Shown here piece by piece: positions 28,263-37,232 of a stretch of 64,000 nucleotides of DNA (position 1 is its first letter; each line of letters opens with the position of its first letter). The DNA comes from JANLTX01 sp049840835 (GTDB lineage Bacteria > Armatimonadota > Armatimonadia > Armatimonadales > Armatimonadaceae). The notes beneath the pieces were generated by a model. It was not told where the DNA came from. It saw only the letters and a program-made list of their open reading frames with translations, and searched no databases. The position numbers were made by a program, and so were the translations under genes. Location: the NCBI GenBank assembly GCA_049840835.1, contig JASGJG010000001.1:62001-126000 (forward strand), given 5' to 3'.

Positions 28263-28383
28263 GATTTGCGATCTGGCATCTCTGCAATTTCAAACCATTA
28301 TAGTATTTTGCTGAGATACTAAGGTATTCCAGATTATTGCCGTCCTTCCACACGAAAAAAAGTGCTATCGTTAAATCGTTGGA

Positions 28384-28410
28384 GGGCAGAAGGACACTGT
28401 CCTTCTGCCC
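28384..28410 (-). terminator. Terminator-like hairpin after the serine recombinase
   Basis: A perfect 12-bp stem (GGGCAGAAGGAC / GTCCTTCTGCCC) with a 3-nt loop begins 5 bp past the integrase stop. A T-run follows some 40 nt later on the minus strand, so termination strength is uncertain. Confidence 0.65.
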
Positions 28411-28415
28411 AATCA

Positions 28416-30179
28416 CTAACCGCGATCTGATTTTGATTTAGGCCCGCCCCGAACGATTGAAAGGCCAGCGAACGCCTCAGCAGGTTCGGGTTTTTCTTTA
28501 ATACCGTTAAAGCGAGCCTGATAGATCGGAACCAAGAACTCACGGTGTCCATCCTTCGTGTCAAAATGCAAGGTGACACGAGCGTAGCGCCGAAGCCCTG
28601 TACCTCTTCCTCTGACATACCGACCTTCAAATACTACGGGTGTTTCTACACGCTTGACCGTCAGAAGGATTAGTTGCCGAAGCTGCTCTCTCGATATTTG
28701 CGTTTCCCCGTTATTTGTTGTGTCTGTGGTACTTACCTCACCAAGGAGCTTGAGCGCAGTATCGCGGGCGGCTGGTGCAGTTTGCTCAGCCTCTCGAGCA
28801 TCAAGGGCTTCTCGCTCTGCCTGAACCTGGGCATAGCGGCGATCAAAGTCCTCTTGACTAATCTTCTGACGCTCATGTTGATCGAGAAGAAAATCACAAC
28901 GACGGGTCAGTTCCTCACGCACCTTCTTAAAATCGGTGAATGGGAGTTTGCCTACTGGTTTCTTGGCACGAGGCGGTGGTGGCTCCTGGAGAATCTGACG
29001 CACCAGGCGAAGCACTGCGTCTTCCAACGACCAGCCTGAGATACTCACCCCACCATCAACGTGAGCCTCTCCATTGGTGCGAGCGCGAATGCAGAGATAC
29101 TTATGCTTACTGGCGCGGTAGTCCTCGGACTGAGTGCCTGAATACAGGCGCTCGCCGCAGCAGGCACAATAGACGATGCTGGAAAGCAAGTATTGAGTTG
29201 TGGCTGAGTACCTGCCCCCCTTACGTTTTCGTCTATTCGTCATCCAATCACCCGCACCCTGGATATGACTTGTTTTAGGCAAGTTAGAATAGCGATCCTG
29301 AATGACCCGTAGGGTAGTGGCCTCTTCTTCCGTTAGTATTGCAGGGAAAAGGTTGGGAATAACAGTACGCCCAATGCGTGGCTGCTTTCGGGTTCCGCTT
29401 TCACCATGTCGATTCAGAAAACCCGTGCCCTGCATCGTATCGATCCATGAAGGCGATAAGTATTTATGAGCCATTCCATCGGTAAAATGCTTACCATTGA
29501 TCGTACGATAGCCTTCCTCATTCAGGGTGCGGGCGATCTTGACATAGCCCGTTCCTGCCAGACGCAGTTCCACCATGCGACGAATTGCCGCGACTTGTTC
29601 TGGGATGGTTTCGTAGATACCCTCCGTGTTACGCATAATCCAGATAGGAGGTGCACCATGCTGAACCTTACCTGCTTTGGCGCGTTGGAGAATAGCTCCT
29701 TGGATAAACTGGCTTGTGTCCTCTGACTGCATCTCGGCTGCTGCAAGGAGGACATTTCGTATAAAGCGCCCTGATGCGTCGCTCGCATCAATTTTCTCTT
29801 TGACAGCATGGATTGTGACACCTTCCTTCTCAAAGGCATCGATGAGGTCAAGGCTATCCTTGATATTGCGACCAAGGCGGGACAACTTGTAAACCACAAG
29901 GTGCTGGAACTCCCTGCGTTTAGCTGCTTCGTAGTGACGCATAAGACCAGGGCGCTCCCTCCAGCTTTTTCGAAACCCTGAAACGTCTTCATCCGCATCA
30001 GCCAGGCTCGCTACCTCATCTAAGCTGAACCTCTTGCTGGTGCAGTAATTCAGCCCCTCGTCAAGTTGTAGCTTAGTAGAGTATTGACAGTCTTCGTCCT
30101 TACCTCGAACTTTAGAAACTCGCATGGCAACGCGAGCTACCTCCCGCTCATCAGTCTCCCAATCAAAGTCAGTTGTCAT
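28416..30179 (-). CDS. Large serine recombinase (island integrase)
   Basis: The 587-residue protein has a resolvase catalytic domain (about 15-165): the nucleophile Ser22 in MRVSKVRG, VYKLSRLGRN, and the region from FIRNVLLAAAEMQSE. A recombinase domain follows (about 190-300; IARTLNEEGYRTINGKHFT), then a zinc ribbon (CACCGERLYSG near 336) and a coiled-coil-like C-terminus. This layout is that of phage-type large serine integrases, which recombine short attP and attB sites. It is the only integrase in the window and is the probable agent of insertion in comM, although it lies 6.6 kb from the left end rather than at an edge. Confidence 0.92.
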   Translation of the reverse strand: MTTDFDWETDEREVARVAMRVSKVRGKDEDCQYSTKLQLDEGLNYCTSKRFSLDEVASLADADEDVSGFRKSWRERPGLMRHYEAAKRREFQHLVVYKLSRLGRNIKDSLDLIDAFEKEGVTIHAVKEKIDASDASGRFIRNVLLAAAEMQSEDTSQFIQGAILQRAKAGKVQHGAPPIWIMRNTEGIYETIPEQVAAIRRMVELRLAGTGYVKIARTLNEEGYRTINGKHFTDGMAHKYLSPSWIDTMQGTGFLNRHGESGTRKQPRIGRTVIPNLFPAILTEEEATTLRVIQDRYSNLPKTSHIQGAGDWMTNRRKRKGGRYSATTQYLLSSIVYCACCGERLYSGTQSEDYRASKHKYLCIRARTNGEAHVDGGVSISGWSLEDAVLRLVRQILQEPPPPRAKKPVGKLPFTDFKKVREELTRRCDFLLDQHERQKISQEDFDRRYAQVQAEREALDAREAEQTAPAARDTALKLLGEVSTTDTTNNGETQISREQLRQLILLTVKRVETPVVFEGRYVRGRGTGLRRYARVTLHFDTKDGHREFLVPIYQARFNGIKEKPEPAEAFAGLSIVRGGPKSKSDRG

Positions 30180-30217
30180 ATCGTTTCATCATCCTCAACA
30201 ATTCCAGATGGGCTATG

Positions 30218-30409
30218 TTAATGAGCCGCTGTCACCGCCGAATGTTTGTGCTCCATCCTGTTGCGAGAGGAGGGAGTCCGTGCTCGACCATAGTCACTGG
30301 CGAGAAAGGCTCTAACCAATGCACGCTGCTCCTTCAGCCATATTCTCGTTTCGGGGCTTACCGTCGGATAAGCCTGATCTTCAAAGTCGTCTGCCGTAAG
30401 ATTGCACAT
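30218..30409 (-). CDS. Small hypothetical protein, 63 aa
   Basis: A short acidic-to-basic protein (MCNLTADDFEDQAYP, IWLKEQRALVRAFL) read from the ATG at 30409, with an AAGGAAAGAG Shine-Dalgarno-like stretch upstream. It ends 38 bp before the integrase start and could be the first gene of that transcript, perhaps a directionality or regulatory factor. No family is recognised. Codon content and the ribosome site favour a real gene, but the length leaves doubt. Confidence 0.4.
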   Translation of the reverse strand: MCNLTADDFEDQAYPTVSPETRIWLKEQRALVRAFLASDYGRARTPSSRNRMEHKHSAVTAAH

Positions 30410-30825
30410 GGAATCTCTTTCCTTGCAGATATGGTCAACGCTCCGTCGCCTTTGGCGACAGAACTCGCATTTTCTGGCAAAGAGAGAGTCCTACCCAGAA
30501 GGCCAAAAATGACGGTTTAATCCGAGATGTTTTTTGGGGCCTTGGAAACCGCGCTTACGAAAACGTCTTCACACCCATGTTATTATCAATATCCGTGGGG
30601 AAGTTGTGTAACGAAATTAAAGAATATATTGTAATATGTAACACCAGATATCATAACAGATTAACATAAAACAATTGAGTTGAATGATTATTCAATAGAG
30701 ACAGATGAATGGAGCGGGAGGACGAGTTTCTACGATAGAGGGTCGCAAAAAAGTTTTATGCTTTTTGATGATGAAGCGCTCTCAGCAGGTTCTCAGCAAT
30801 TAGACATAAGAGGCAGCGCAGGTAT
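30410..30825. other. Intergenic region, AT-rich, with one copy of the MITE end
   Basis: About 416 bp without a convincing gene. It contains TGGGGAAGTTGTGTAACGAA at 30596-30615, which differs by one base from the 20-bp terminal repeat of the MITE at 49948-50091, but no second end was seen nearby. The AT-rich stretch beyond it (30616-30690) could hold a promoter. Confidence 0.5.
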
Positions 30826-33681
30826 TTACACCTTTTCCGTATGTCGGCATGAGCCTACTTCGCTACCTCTGTAGTTGGAGCATCCCCAGAACTTTCCCCA
30901 TTGCCCGCTCCTAATTACAAGATGACCTGTTTTACATTCTGGACAGAGATGCCGCTGAAGTCCACATCCAGTGCATGCAATACTGCTCTCACTGGAATTC
31001 CGAAACCACCCCTGACATCTGGGACACGGTTCTAACGTGAACTCACAAATCGGGTAATTGGAGCATCCATAAAAATCTCCATACGTACTTGAGCGCTTCG
31101 TGACGATACCACTCTTACACCGAGGACATTCGTTAAAGGAAATCTCTACCCCATCAACGATAGTCTTCTCGTATTCAGATTCACTCAGAATTTCACAAAT
31201 AAAAACGGATGGGCTGGCAGCTTCGGGAATAAGGTAGACACGTTTTTTCGCCCTGGTCAACGCCACATAGAAAAGCCTGCGTTCCTCAGCAAATGGGAAT
31301 TTCTCACTGTCAGGCAGAACCATCTGCAGCGCAGGGTCATACTCTATTTGCGAGGGAAATCCATGCTTGCCGCGAGAGAGACTATGGATGATTACGTAGT
31401 CGGCCTCTAATCCCTTAGAGGCATGAGCCGTTAACTCGGTTATTCGTAGTTTGGGGAAGTTTTCCTTTAGTGCGGCCAATCTTGACTTGTCGAGTTTGTT
31501 GAAGTTGTATCGAGTCAGCAGCAGTACGGACGCTGGGCCTGCCGTATCGATCTCACTCAGAATGTCGTTGAGGGACTCGGCTGCGGTATTACCAGAGCAA
31601 ACGACCACACCAGGGATGTCCGACTTAGTCTCGGTCGTAATTTCCTTCGGAAGCTGCCCTGGGTTTTTCTGAACGAAGCGCGAACTGAACTGGGAAATCT
31701 TGTCGTGAAAGCGAAAAGTGTGGCCTAATGGTGTCCGCTTCGTAAATCCAAAATGGGAATCGAAATCTGTCGTGAGCTTGATGTTTCCGCCCGCAAAACG
31801 GTATATGGATTGCCAATCGTCGCCTACGCAAAATAGCTTTGCCCCGTCAATCTGGTCGCGGAGAGAGCGAATCAGGTCCGCTCTTCCTATGGCGATGTCC
31901 TGAAATTCGTCGACCAATAGATAAGAATAGGGAGAAGTATATTGACCAGATCGAACACACTCAGAAGCTTGTACGATCATGTCTTCAAAATCTATCTCAC
32001 CCCTTGATTTAAGAAGCTTCTCGTACTCGGCGTACACCTTAGAGAAAATCTTGAGGAATAGGGTGTCTCTTGTGGGATCACCTCTCTTACCAACCTTTGC
32101 TTGAACCGCGCTCCTATCCCTACCAGAGGATTTGAAATGGGTAAGGAAAGTCCCCACCAGCCCGCAGAAGGGATCAAGAACGCCCGCTGCGTTGAGACGC
32201 CCGATAGCTTCATCCCGCGTGATGGGAGCAAACTCTATACCTGCATCGGTAAGCTTTCGCTCCAGATCAGTTAAGAGAGTGCCCTCCATTCTCTCGTAGG
32301 AAAAGGTCTCTACCAGCTTCGTCTTGTTCTCCTGGTGAGTTTGTCGTGCCCATGCTAACTTCTCTTGATACCTTGCCTGATCCATAAAGGGAGCAGTAGT
32401 GCCTTCGCGGCTTATTCCCCAGTGCTCTACGTAAATGCGGTAATCAGGAAGATAGAAGTCTGGCTTGTATTGTCTATGCTCTGGGGTAGCAGTATCAATT
32501 TCATAGGGATATTCGTACTCGAACTTGACGCCGTGGAGGAAAAGCCAGTTTGCGATCTCGCACTCTTCAAAGGAACGAACTCTCATTCCTGCAAAGCTCC
32601 TGAGTTCGACCTCGAGCCGATACTGAATGTACTCCTCTTCGGTGTTAAATTCCCAAACAGGCTTAAAAGGCTTGTGGAACCTCGACAGGAATGCAATCAG
32701 GTCAGCACGGAACGATTCATCAGCAGAGAGAGTTTGTACGATATTGCTGAGCGTTTTATTTTTTCGAACGGAGTCTTCCGCTTCTACACAGATACTTGGT
32801 TTTTTTCCCGTTGCCTTTGCGATGATGTCCAAACCAAGTGCGTGGAAGGTTTTAACATTCAGGTCCAGACCCAGGCGCTTCTTGAGTCTTTCTCTCATCT
32901 CTTCCTCTGCCTTTTTTGTAAAGGCAAGAAGGAGAATTTCCTCGGGCTTGGCCCAGCCCTTCTTAAGAAGAAAGCCCGCCTTTGCAACAATGCAACTTGT
33001 CTTTCCCATCCCCGCCCCTGCAATAACTAAAGTATTATCTTCATCATGTACTACAGCCAGGCGCTGCTGGGTTGTGAGAGGCTTCGACTCGACCGTATCG
33101 AAGAACTCCTTATGATCTCGTAAAAGCTTTTCCACATATCGTTCGTTACGCTGATCGACTAATTTTCGTGGGTCCGCAAGTACGAGAAGGAGGCGCCGTA
33201 ATGCTTTTGCATCAGACTCTGCGAGCTTTTCAACCAGATCATCATCTTCCTGGCCAGGTGATTTGAATGGCCCCACCGTGTCTGTCCATAAAGACAACTC
33301 ATAGGATGTGAGGTAACTATCTCTGCAACAGAGAGTCTCCCAGCCGCCTAATGCAGCGCTAATATCTTTAGCCTGGGCTTGAAGTATCGATAGGAGTGAC
33401 TTGCGCTGTTCGGCTTGCTCAATCGCTCGCCTCACAAGTGCCAGGTCATCTTCCCTGATGTTCTTAAGAGTGAAGGTATCTGCGGTCGTTGTCAGCCGCA
33501 TTGTGCGGAAACCAAACCAGCCTTCGCTTGAGGCGAGGCGTGCAGAGGCAAGATCGACCTCACTCGATGTCAGCCTATTGCGTCTATGGATATACAGTCT
33601 GCCACGCCCAACGCTGACAGAGGTGATGTCTTGCCCGAATAAGCCAAGTAGGTTGAATGGGTGAATCTCAAAATTAGACAT
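30826..33681 (-). CDS. HelD-like superfamily 1 helicase with nuclease-like insert and zinc ribbons
   Basis: A 951-residue protein starting at the ATG at 33681 (MSNFEIHPFNLLG). The N-terminal 200 residues resemble the HelD (helicase IV) lead domain. The UvrD core shows Walker A GAGMGKTS near 222, AFTKKAEEEMRERL, Walker B LLVDEFQDI near 589, WQSIYRF and motif VI YVALTRAKKRVY near 810. Between the two halves of domain 1A an insert (about 370-470) includes KPDFYLPDYRIYVEHWG, a PD-(D/E)xK-like strand pair. The C-terminus holds topoisomerase-type zinc ribbons (CPRCKSG, CPRCQGWF, CPECKTG). E. coli HelD is 684 residues, so the extra parts are notable. Confidence 0.88.
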   Translation of the reverse strand: MSNFEIHPFNLLGLFGQDITSVSVGRGRLYIHRRNRLTSSEVDLASARLASSEGWFGFRTMRLTTTADTFTLKNIREDDLALVRRAIEQAEQRKSLLSILQAQAKDISAALGGWETLCCRDSYLTSYELSLWTDTVGPFKSPGQEDDDLVEKLAESDAKALRRLLLVLADPRKLVDQRNERYVEKLLRDHKEFFDTVESKPLTTQQRLAVVHDEDNTLVIAGAGMGKTSCIVAKAGFLLKKGWAKPEEILLLAFTKKAEEEMRERLKKRLGLDLNVKTFHALGLDIIAKATGKKPSICVEAEDSVRKNKTLSNIVQTLSADESFRADLIAFLSRFHKPFKPVWEFNTEEEYIQYRLEVELRSFAGMRVRSFEECEIANWLFLHGVKFEYEYPYEIDTATPEHRQYKPDFYLPDYRIYVEHWGISREGTTAPFMDQARYQEKLAWARQTHQENKTKLVETFSYERMEGTLLTDLERKLTDAGIEFAPITRDEAIGRLNAAGVLDPFCGLVGTFLTHFKSSGRDRSAVQAKVGKRGDPTRDTLFLKIFSKVYAEYEKLLKSRGEIDFEDMIVQASECVRSGQYTSPYSYLLVDEFQDIAIGRADLIRSLRDQIDGAKLFCVGDDWQSIYRFAGGNIKLTTDFDSHFGFTKRTPLGHTFRFHDKISQFSSRFVQKNPGQLPKEITTETKSDIPGVVVCSGNTAAESLNDILSEIDTAGPASVLLLTRYNFNKLDKSRLAALKENFPKLRITELTAHASKGLEADYVIIHSLSRGKHGFPSQIEYDPALQMVLPDSEKFPFAEERRLFYVALTRAKKRVYLIPEAASPSVFICEILSESEYEKTIVDGVEISFNECPRCKSGIVTKRSSTYGDFYGCSNYPICEFTLEPCPRCQGWFRNSSESSIACTGCGLQRHLCPECKTGHLVIRSGQWGKFWGCSNYRGSEVGSCRHTEKV

Positions 33682-33916
33682 AGACCATTTATGTCCGAGC
33701 ATTTAGAATGCCAGGTGCCCTGTGCCTCACTCCAGAAATCTACCTATAGAGGTGATTTGTGTTTCGACAATTTTCGTGAACACACAGTCGCCTTGATCGC
33801 AGGAAATTCCTTAATGGTTGTCGTCATCACCGTCCAGTCGGTGTGGCGAAGTGACAGTGCGCCCTTTCCGATGCCATCTCCTGCGATACGGCGCACATAC
33901 ACAGGAGATCATCCTC

Positions 33917-34492
33917 ATGCCCACACAAGAAACGCTCGGAATTAGATGTTCCGAGGTTAGCCAGAGACACCGTCTGTATGGCCCTGATGCCCCAGCCTGT
34001 GACCTTGATTTCATGCTCATCGAATATGACCGAGCCGAACCAGTAGCGCTCTTTGAACACAAATTCTATCGTGGTGGTCCAAAGGTCGATTTGGATCAAC
34101 CTTCGATCAAGGCATTTTCCTCTCTGGCCTTACGCGCCAACCTTCCTGCGTTTGTGGCTCAATACGACACCTCTACCTGGATGTACAGGGTCTATCCCAC
34201 CAACCCTCAAGCAAAGGAATATCTACCACGTACCCGTTGGCTGACCGAGCGGGAGTACGCCGCGTTGTTGTATCAATTACGCGGAAGAGAGATTCCCGCT
34301 GAACTGCAAACGCGCCTCAATGGTGATCCCTTTGAAAATGAGGAAGAGGCCCAGCCAGAGACACTTACCACATCTGCAGCCTCCGAAACGGATGCAACAA
34401 GAAGCACTGTAGCTCCAGGTGCTGAAGACCTGTGGGACGAGTGGGACTGGGATGAAGGTTTGTATGAGGTCCAGCTACTATGCTCTGCTTGA
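33917..34492 (+). CDS. Hypothetical protein, possible PD-(D/E)xK-like fold
   Basis: A 191-residue protein from the ATG at 33917, preceded by ACAGGAGATC. The segment CDLDFMLIEYDRAEPVALFE followed by HKFYRG has the D...E.K spacing of a PD-(D/E)xK core strand pair. The C-terminal third is acidic and ends in a Trp/Asp-rich tail (EDLWDEWDWDEG). The nuclease reading is tentative. The next gene starts on its stop codon (TGATG), so the two are coupled. A TTTTCGTGAACA element lies about 145 bp upstream. Confidence 0.6.
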   Translation: MPTQETLGIRCSEVSQRHRLYGPDAPACDLDFMLIEYDRAEPVALFEHKFYRGGPKVDLDQPSIKAFSSLALRANLPAFVAQYDTSTWMYRVYPTNPQAKEYLPRTRWLTEREYAALLYQLRGREIPAELQTRLNGDPFENEEEAQPETLTTSAASETDATRSTVAPGAEDLWDEWDWDEGLYEVQLLCSA

Positions 34493-34890
34493 TGGGATGC
34501 GATGTTCTACAAGGGCAGCGTCCAGACGATGTGCATAGCGTTCGGTCAAATGAGTTTCTGATTCTCCCTGTTGCTTACTGCCTCAATGGCTCAGATACTT
34601 CCATTACTTTCCCTGGCCAGTTTATTGGCATCGTTTCGGGCGGAGTCACGACCACGGCAAACGTAGCTGTTGTACCTGGAATCGACCAGGAGTATGAGCA
34701 GCAAATACGCGAGTATCTCCAGCGTACAGGATGGGAAGCCCGAATTCCCTCCCATCTGAGGGAGGATGCTCCACGGCGTATCCGTGAGACGACCCAGAAG
34801 GCCGCCAAGGGACACCAGCGCGGGACCATCCTGGAGTGGCGCGAAAATGGAATTCAGCCCAGGCCGTTGCTGCGGAGCGTTTTCGATTAA
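34492..34890 (+). CDS. Hypothetical protein, 132 aa
   Basis: Read from the ATG that overlaps the preceding stop (TGATG at 34490-34494); an ATG at 34480 would add four residues. The N-terminal half has strands (FLILPVAYCLNG, FIGIVSGGVTTTANVAVVPG) and the C-terminal half is basic and helical (RRIRETTQKAAKGHQRGT). No family is recognised. Coupling to the possible nuclease suggests a two-gene unit. Confidence 0.55.
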   Translation: MGCDVLQGQRPDDVHSVRSNEFLILPVAYCLNGSDTSITFPGQFIGIVSGGVTTTANVAVVPGIDQEYEQQIREYLQRTGWEARIPSHLREDAPRRIRETTQKAAKGHQRGTILEWRENGIQPRPLLRSVFD

Positions 34891-34898
34891 GCAAAAGA

Positions 34899-34924
34899 GC
34901 GGGATGCACGCGGGTGTATCCCGC
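34899..34924 (+). terminator. Imperfect hairpin after the two-gene unit
   Basis: GCGGGATGCAC pairs with GTGTATCCCGC around a short loop, about 8 bp past the stop codon. It lacks a T-run, so it is only a weak terminator candidate. Confidence 0.4.
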
Positions 34925-35147
34925 GAACCTGGGATCATATAACATCAAGCATATCCGTTCAGCGCCAGATTCGTGCCTATTTAATGTGACTATGAAAGAT
35001 GTTTATGATTGACGGGACTATTTTCGTGAACAGCGCATCATGGAATAGCGAAATGGTACCGCTATTTAATTCACAGTTCGACTAAATTCCGTAAAAAATA
35101 CAAACCTCGCAGTCATTTTTAGCCCTTTTTGGTAGGACTTAGAGTAT

Positions 35148-36725
35148 GTGAAACCCGATGAACTTATCTGCTCACGTCATTTTCGTGAAACAGTCTTAAA
35201 CGAATGCCCAGTGCTTTGCAAAGACCCCACACTGCGACGCCTCTTTGCCTATCTTGTTTTTGGCACCTGGCGCTGCCTCCATACCAACGATTTGATGATT
35301 CCAGCCGAGGTCCTCGCCTATCTGGAAAGGCTGGAAAATCGGCACCAGCATAACAATTATAAAGGCAAGGATTTTTTAGACAGGTTTTCTAAACATGTCG
35401 CCCATATTGACTACAGTGAATCCGTTTGGTTTGTTGGGCGCTGCCGTACCGTACGTAGGGTGGATTGGTCCTCTAATGTGCAGAGAGCAATCCTACAGGA
35501 ACGGGCAGAACGCCAGGGCCAATTTACCCGTTCTTCCTCGGCCAGAGAAGATCGCGTATTTTTTACCAGTGGCAGTCGAGTGACATCCTATGCACTTCGC
35601 ACTCAACGAGAAGCCCTGCGTCAGGAAGCGATGCGGCGAATCGTTGATGCTGGAAGCTCTGACGCAGTTCGGCTGCTGACTTACCTCAGCAGCCAGAGTT
35701 CTAATCGGTACACTAAGATGCTTGCCAATCTCGACGCGGCATTATCTGCTGCTCTTCACATACAAGATGAGCGAGCGAGAGACCATGCGGTCGATACTCT
35801 CCTCGCAATTCGAGAGCAACCACTCCCTTTCTATCAGGCGTCTCCAAAAGGTAGAACGGTTCGCATTTTTCCTCTCACGACGAGTTTGCTCACCCTTAAT
35901 TCGTATGTGCGAAGGGTACTGACACCAGATTGGATCGACATGGATTTGCGCAATGCACAATGCTCTATAATAGCGGCTGACTGGCAAATTGCATCATTGC
36001 AGAATTTTTTGGAGCAATCGCTGCTGGAGGGCGCCGAGTCGCTTTGGAAGTATTTATTGAAACAGCTTAACATTGAAGAAGAGAGGCATAGGTTACTCAA
36101 ACCTGCATTAAAAGATGCCCTCTATTCCACTGTTTTTGGCGCTACGAAGCGAAATATCTGCTGGCACTTAACTCATGATTCCAGCCAGAATAATTTAGGA
36201 CGCAGATTTCTTGCTATACCTCTCATGCAGGATATCCTTCTTGCACGGCAGCGTCGTATGTCTGAGATCATAAAGCAAGGTGGTGCCATAAACATCTATG
36301 GTGACTGGATTCCTCTACCATCTGAGAAAGCTCCGCAGAATGGGGTCCGCTCAGTGCTTGCTCAAGTTGCCCAAGCTGCTGAGATGAAATTGATGGCACC
36401 AGTCATCGATCTCGCTTTGGAACAGACTGGCAAAAAATCGGGCTTTGATATCACCCTATGGCAGCATGACGGATTCAGTTTCGTAGCGGATAAAAAAGAG
36501 GATGTAAAACACTGGATTTCGCGGCTTCAGCAAGCTGTCGGCAGCCAGGCAAAAAGCCTGGGCTACAGGACTCGATTGGAGGTATCGGAATTTGATCCAG
36601 AGTCTACGCTTGCAGCTTTGAATTCCAAGATAAAGAAAGTGAATCGCAATAAGTACAAGAGCACCAAGAACATGGTGAATCATCAGATTGAGATGCCATG
36701 TTCTGACAGCTATGTAATGAGATAG
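35148..36725 (+). CDS. Possible family-A-like (single-subunit) polymerase protein
   Basis: A 525-residue protein with a GTG start at 35148. Three ordered segments resemble the palm motifs of family-A DNA polymerases and T7-like RNA polymerases: motif A DWIDMDLRNAQCSIIA near 263, motif B KPALKDALYSTVFGATKRN near 318-337 and motif C LWQHDGFSF near 440. HDG replaces the usual HDE of DNA polymerases and recalls the HDSFG of T7 RNA polymerase. The N-terminal 250 residues are basic and helical, and no 3'-5' exonuclease domain is seen. The assignment rests on motif order and spacing only. It could be a replication protein of the island. Confidence 0.5.
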   Translation: MKPDELICSRHFRETVLNECPVLCKDPTLRRLFAYLVFGTWRCLHTNDLMIPAEVLAYLERLENRHQHNNYKGKDFLDRFSKHVAHIDYSESVWFVGRCRTVRRVDWSSNVQRAILQERAERQGQFTRSSSAREDRVFFTSGSRVTSYALRTQREALRQEAMRRIVDAGSSDAVRLLTYLSSQSSNRYTKMLANLDAALSAALHIQDERARDHAVDTLLAIREQPLPFYQASPKGRTVRIFPLTTSLLTLNSYVRRVLTPDWIDMDLRNAQCSIIAADWQIASLQNFLEQSLLEGAESLWKYLLKQLNIEEERHRLLKPALKDALYSTVFGATKRNICWHLTHDSSQNNLGRRFLAIPLMQDILLARQRRMSEIIKQGGAINIYGDWIPLPSEKAPQNGVRSVLAQVAQAAEMKLMAPVIDLALEQTGKKSGFDITLWQHDGFSFVADKKEDVKHWISRLQQAVGSQAKSLGYRTRLEVSEFDPESTLAALNSKIKKVNRNKYKSTKNMVNHQIEMPCSDSYVMR

Positions 36726-37232
36726 TAAATAGAGATTTCAGGGTTTAGAGAAATGTCAATTTTTGAGGAGTTGTGGGTTGTTATTCATGTATACCCTGAT
36801 GCGTTATCTCAAGGGACAATATCGCAATAAATGCTCCCTGACGTTTAAGCGATAGGTGTGATGCATGGGTCTCAGCACAACTATATCCACTCTCCAGTTG
36901 AGATTCTCTACTACCTTCATATAGACCCGTCAGGAAGAATCAGAGGTGTCGATGTAGGATTAGCGTATTTTCATACCTGACTAAGAGTTCATAAACAGTA
37001 TTTTGCCACTTCTATCACAGAGTTTTGTGGGTTGATTCATATTGGCAAAATTAGATACTTCCGTTGGGAGTGTGCCTGGATCGTCGGGAAATACATGTGC
37101 AGGGTCCGTATTTTTCAGAGTTCTATGTCTAAATGATCATTGGAAGATGCGGTCAATCGAATTGCTTGATGGCCATGACCTGAGCTTTCGTGCGGTTAAT
37201 CCCCATACTATGTTTATGCCTTCGAAACATAC
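36726..37232. other. Intergenic region without recognisable gene
   Basis: About 507 bp between two convergent genes. An open frame at 37042-37236 has no good start or protein-like composition. I see no strong hairpin, repeat or RNA gene here. Confidence 0.5.

Noticed and set aside
30680..30874. Small plus-strand frame in the gap between integrase and helicase
   Set aside because: It overlaps the helicase 3' end and has no recognisable motif or ribosome site.
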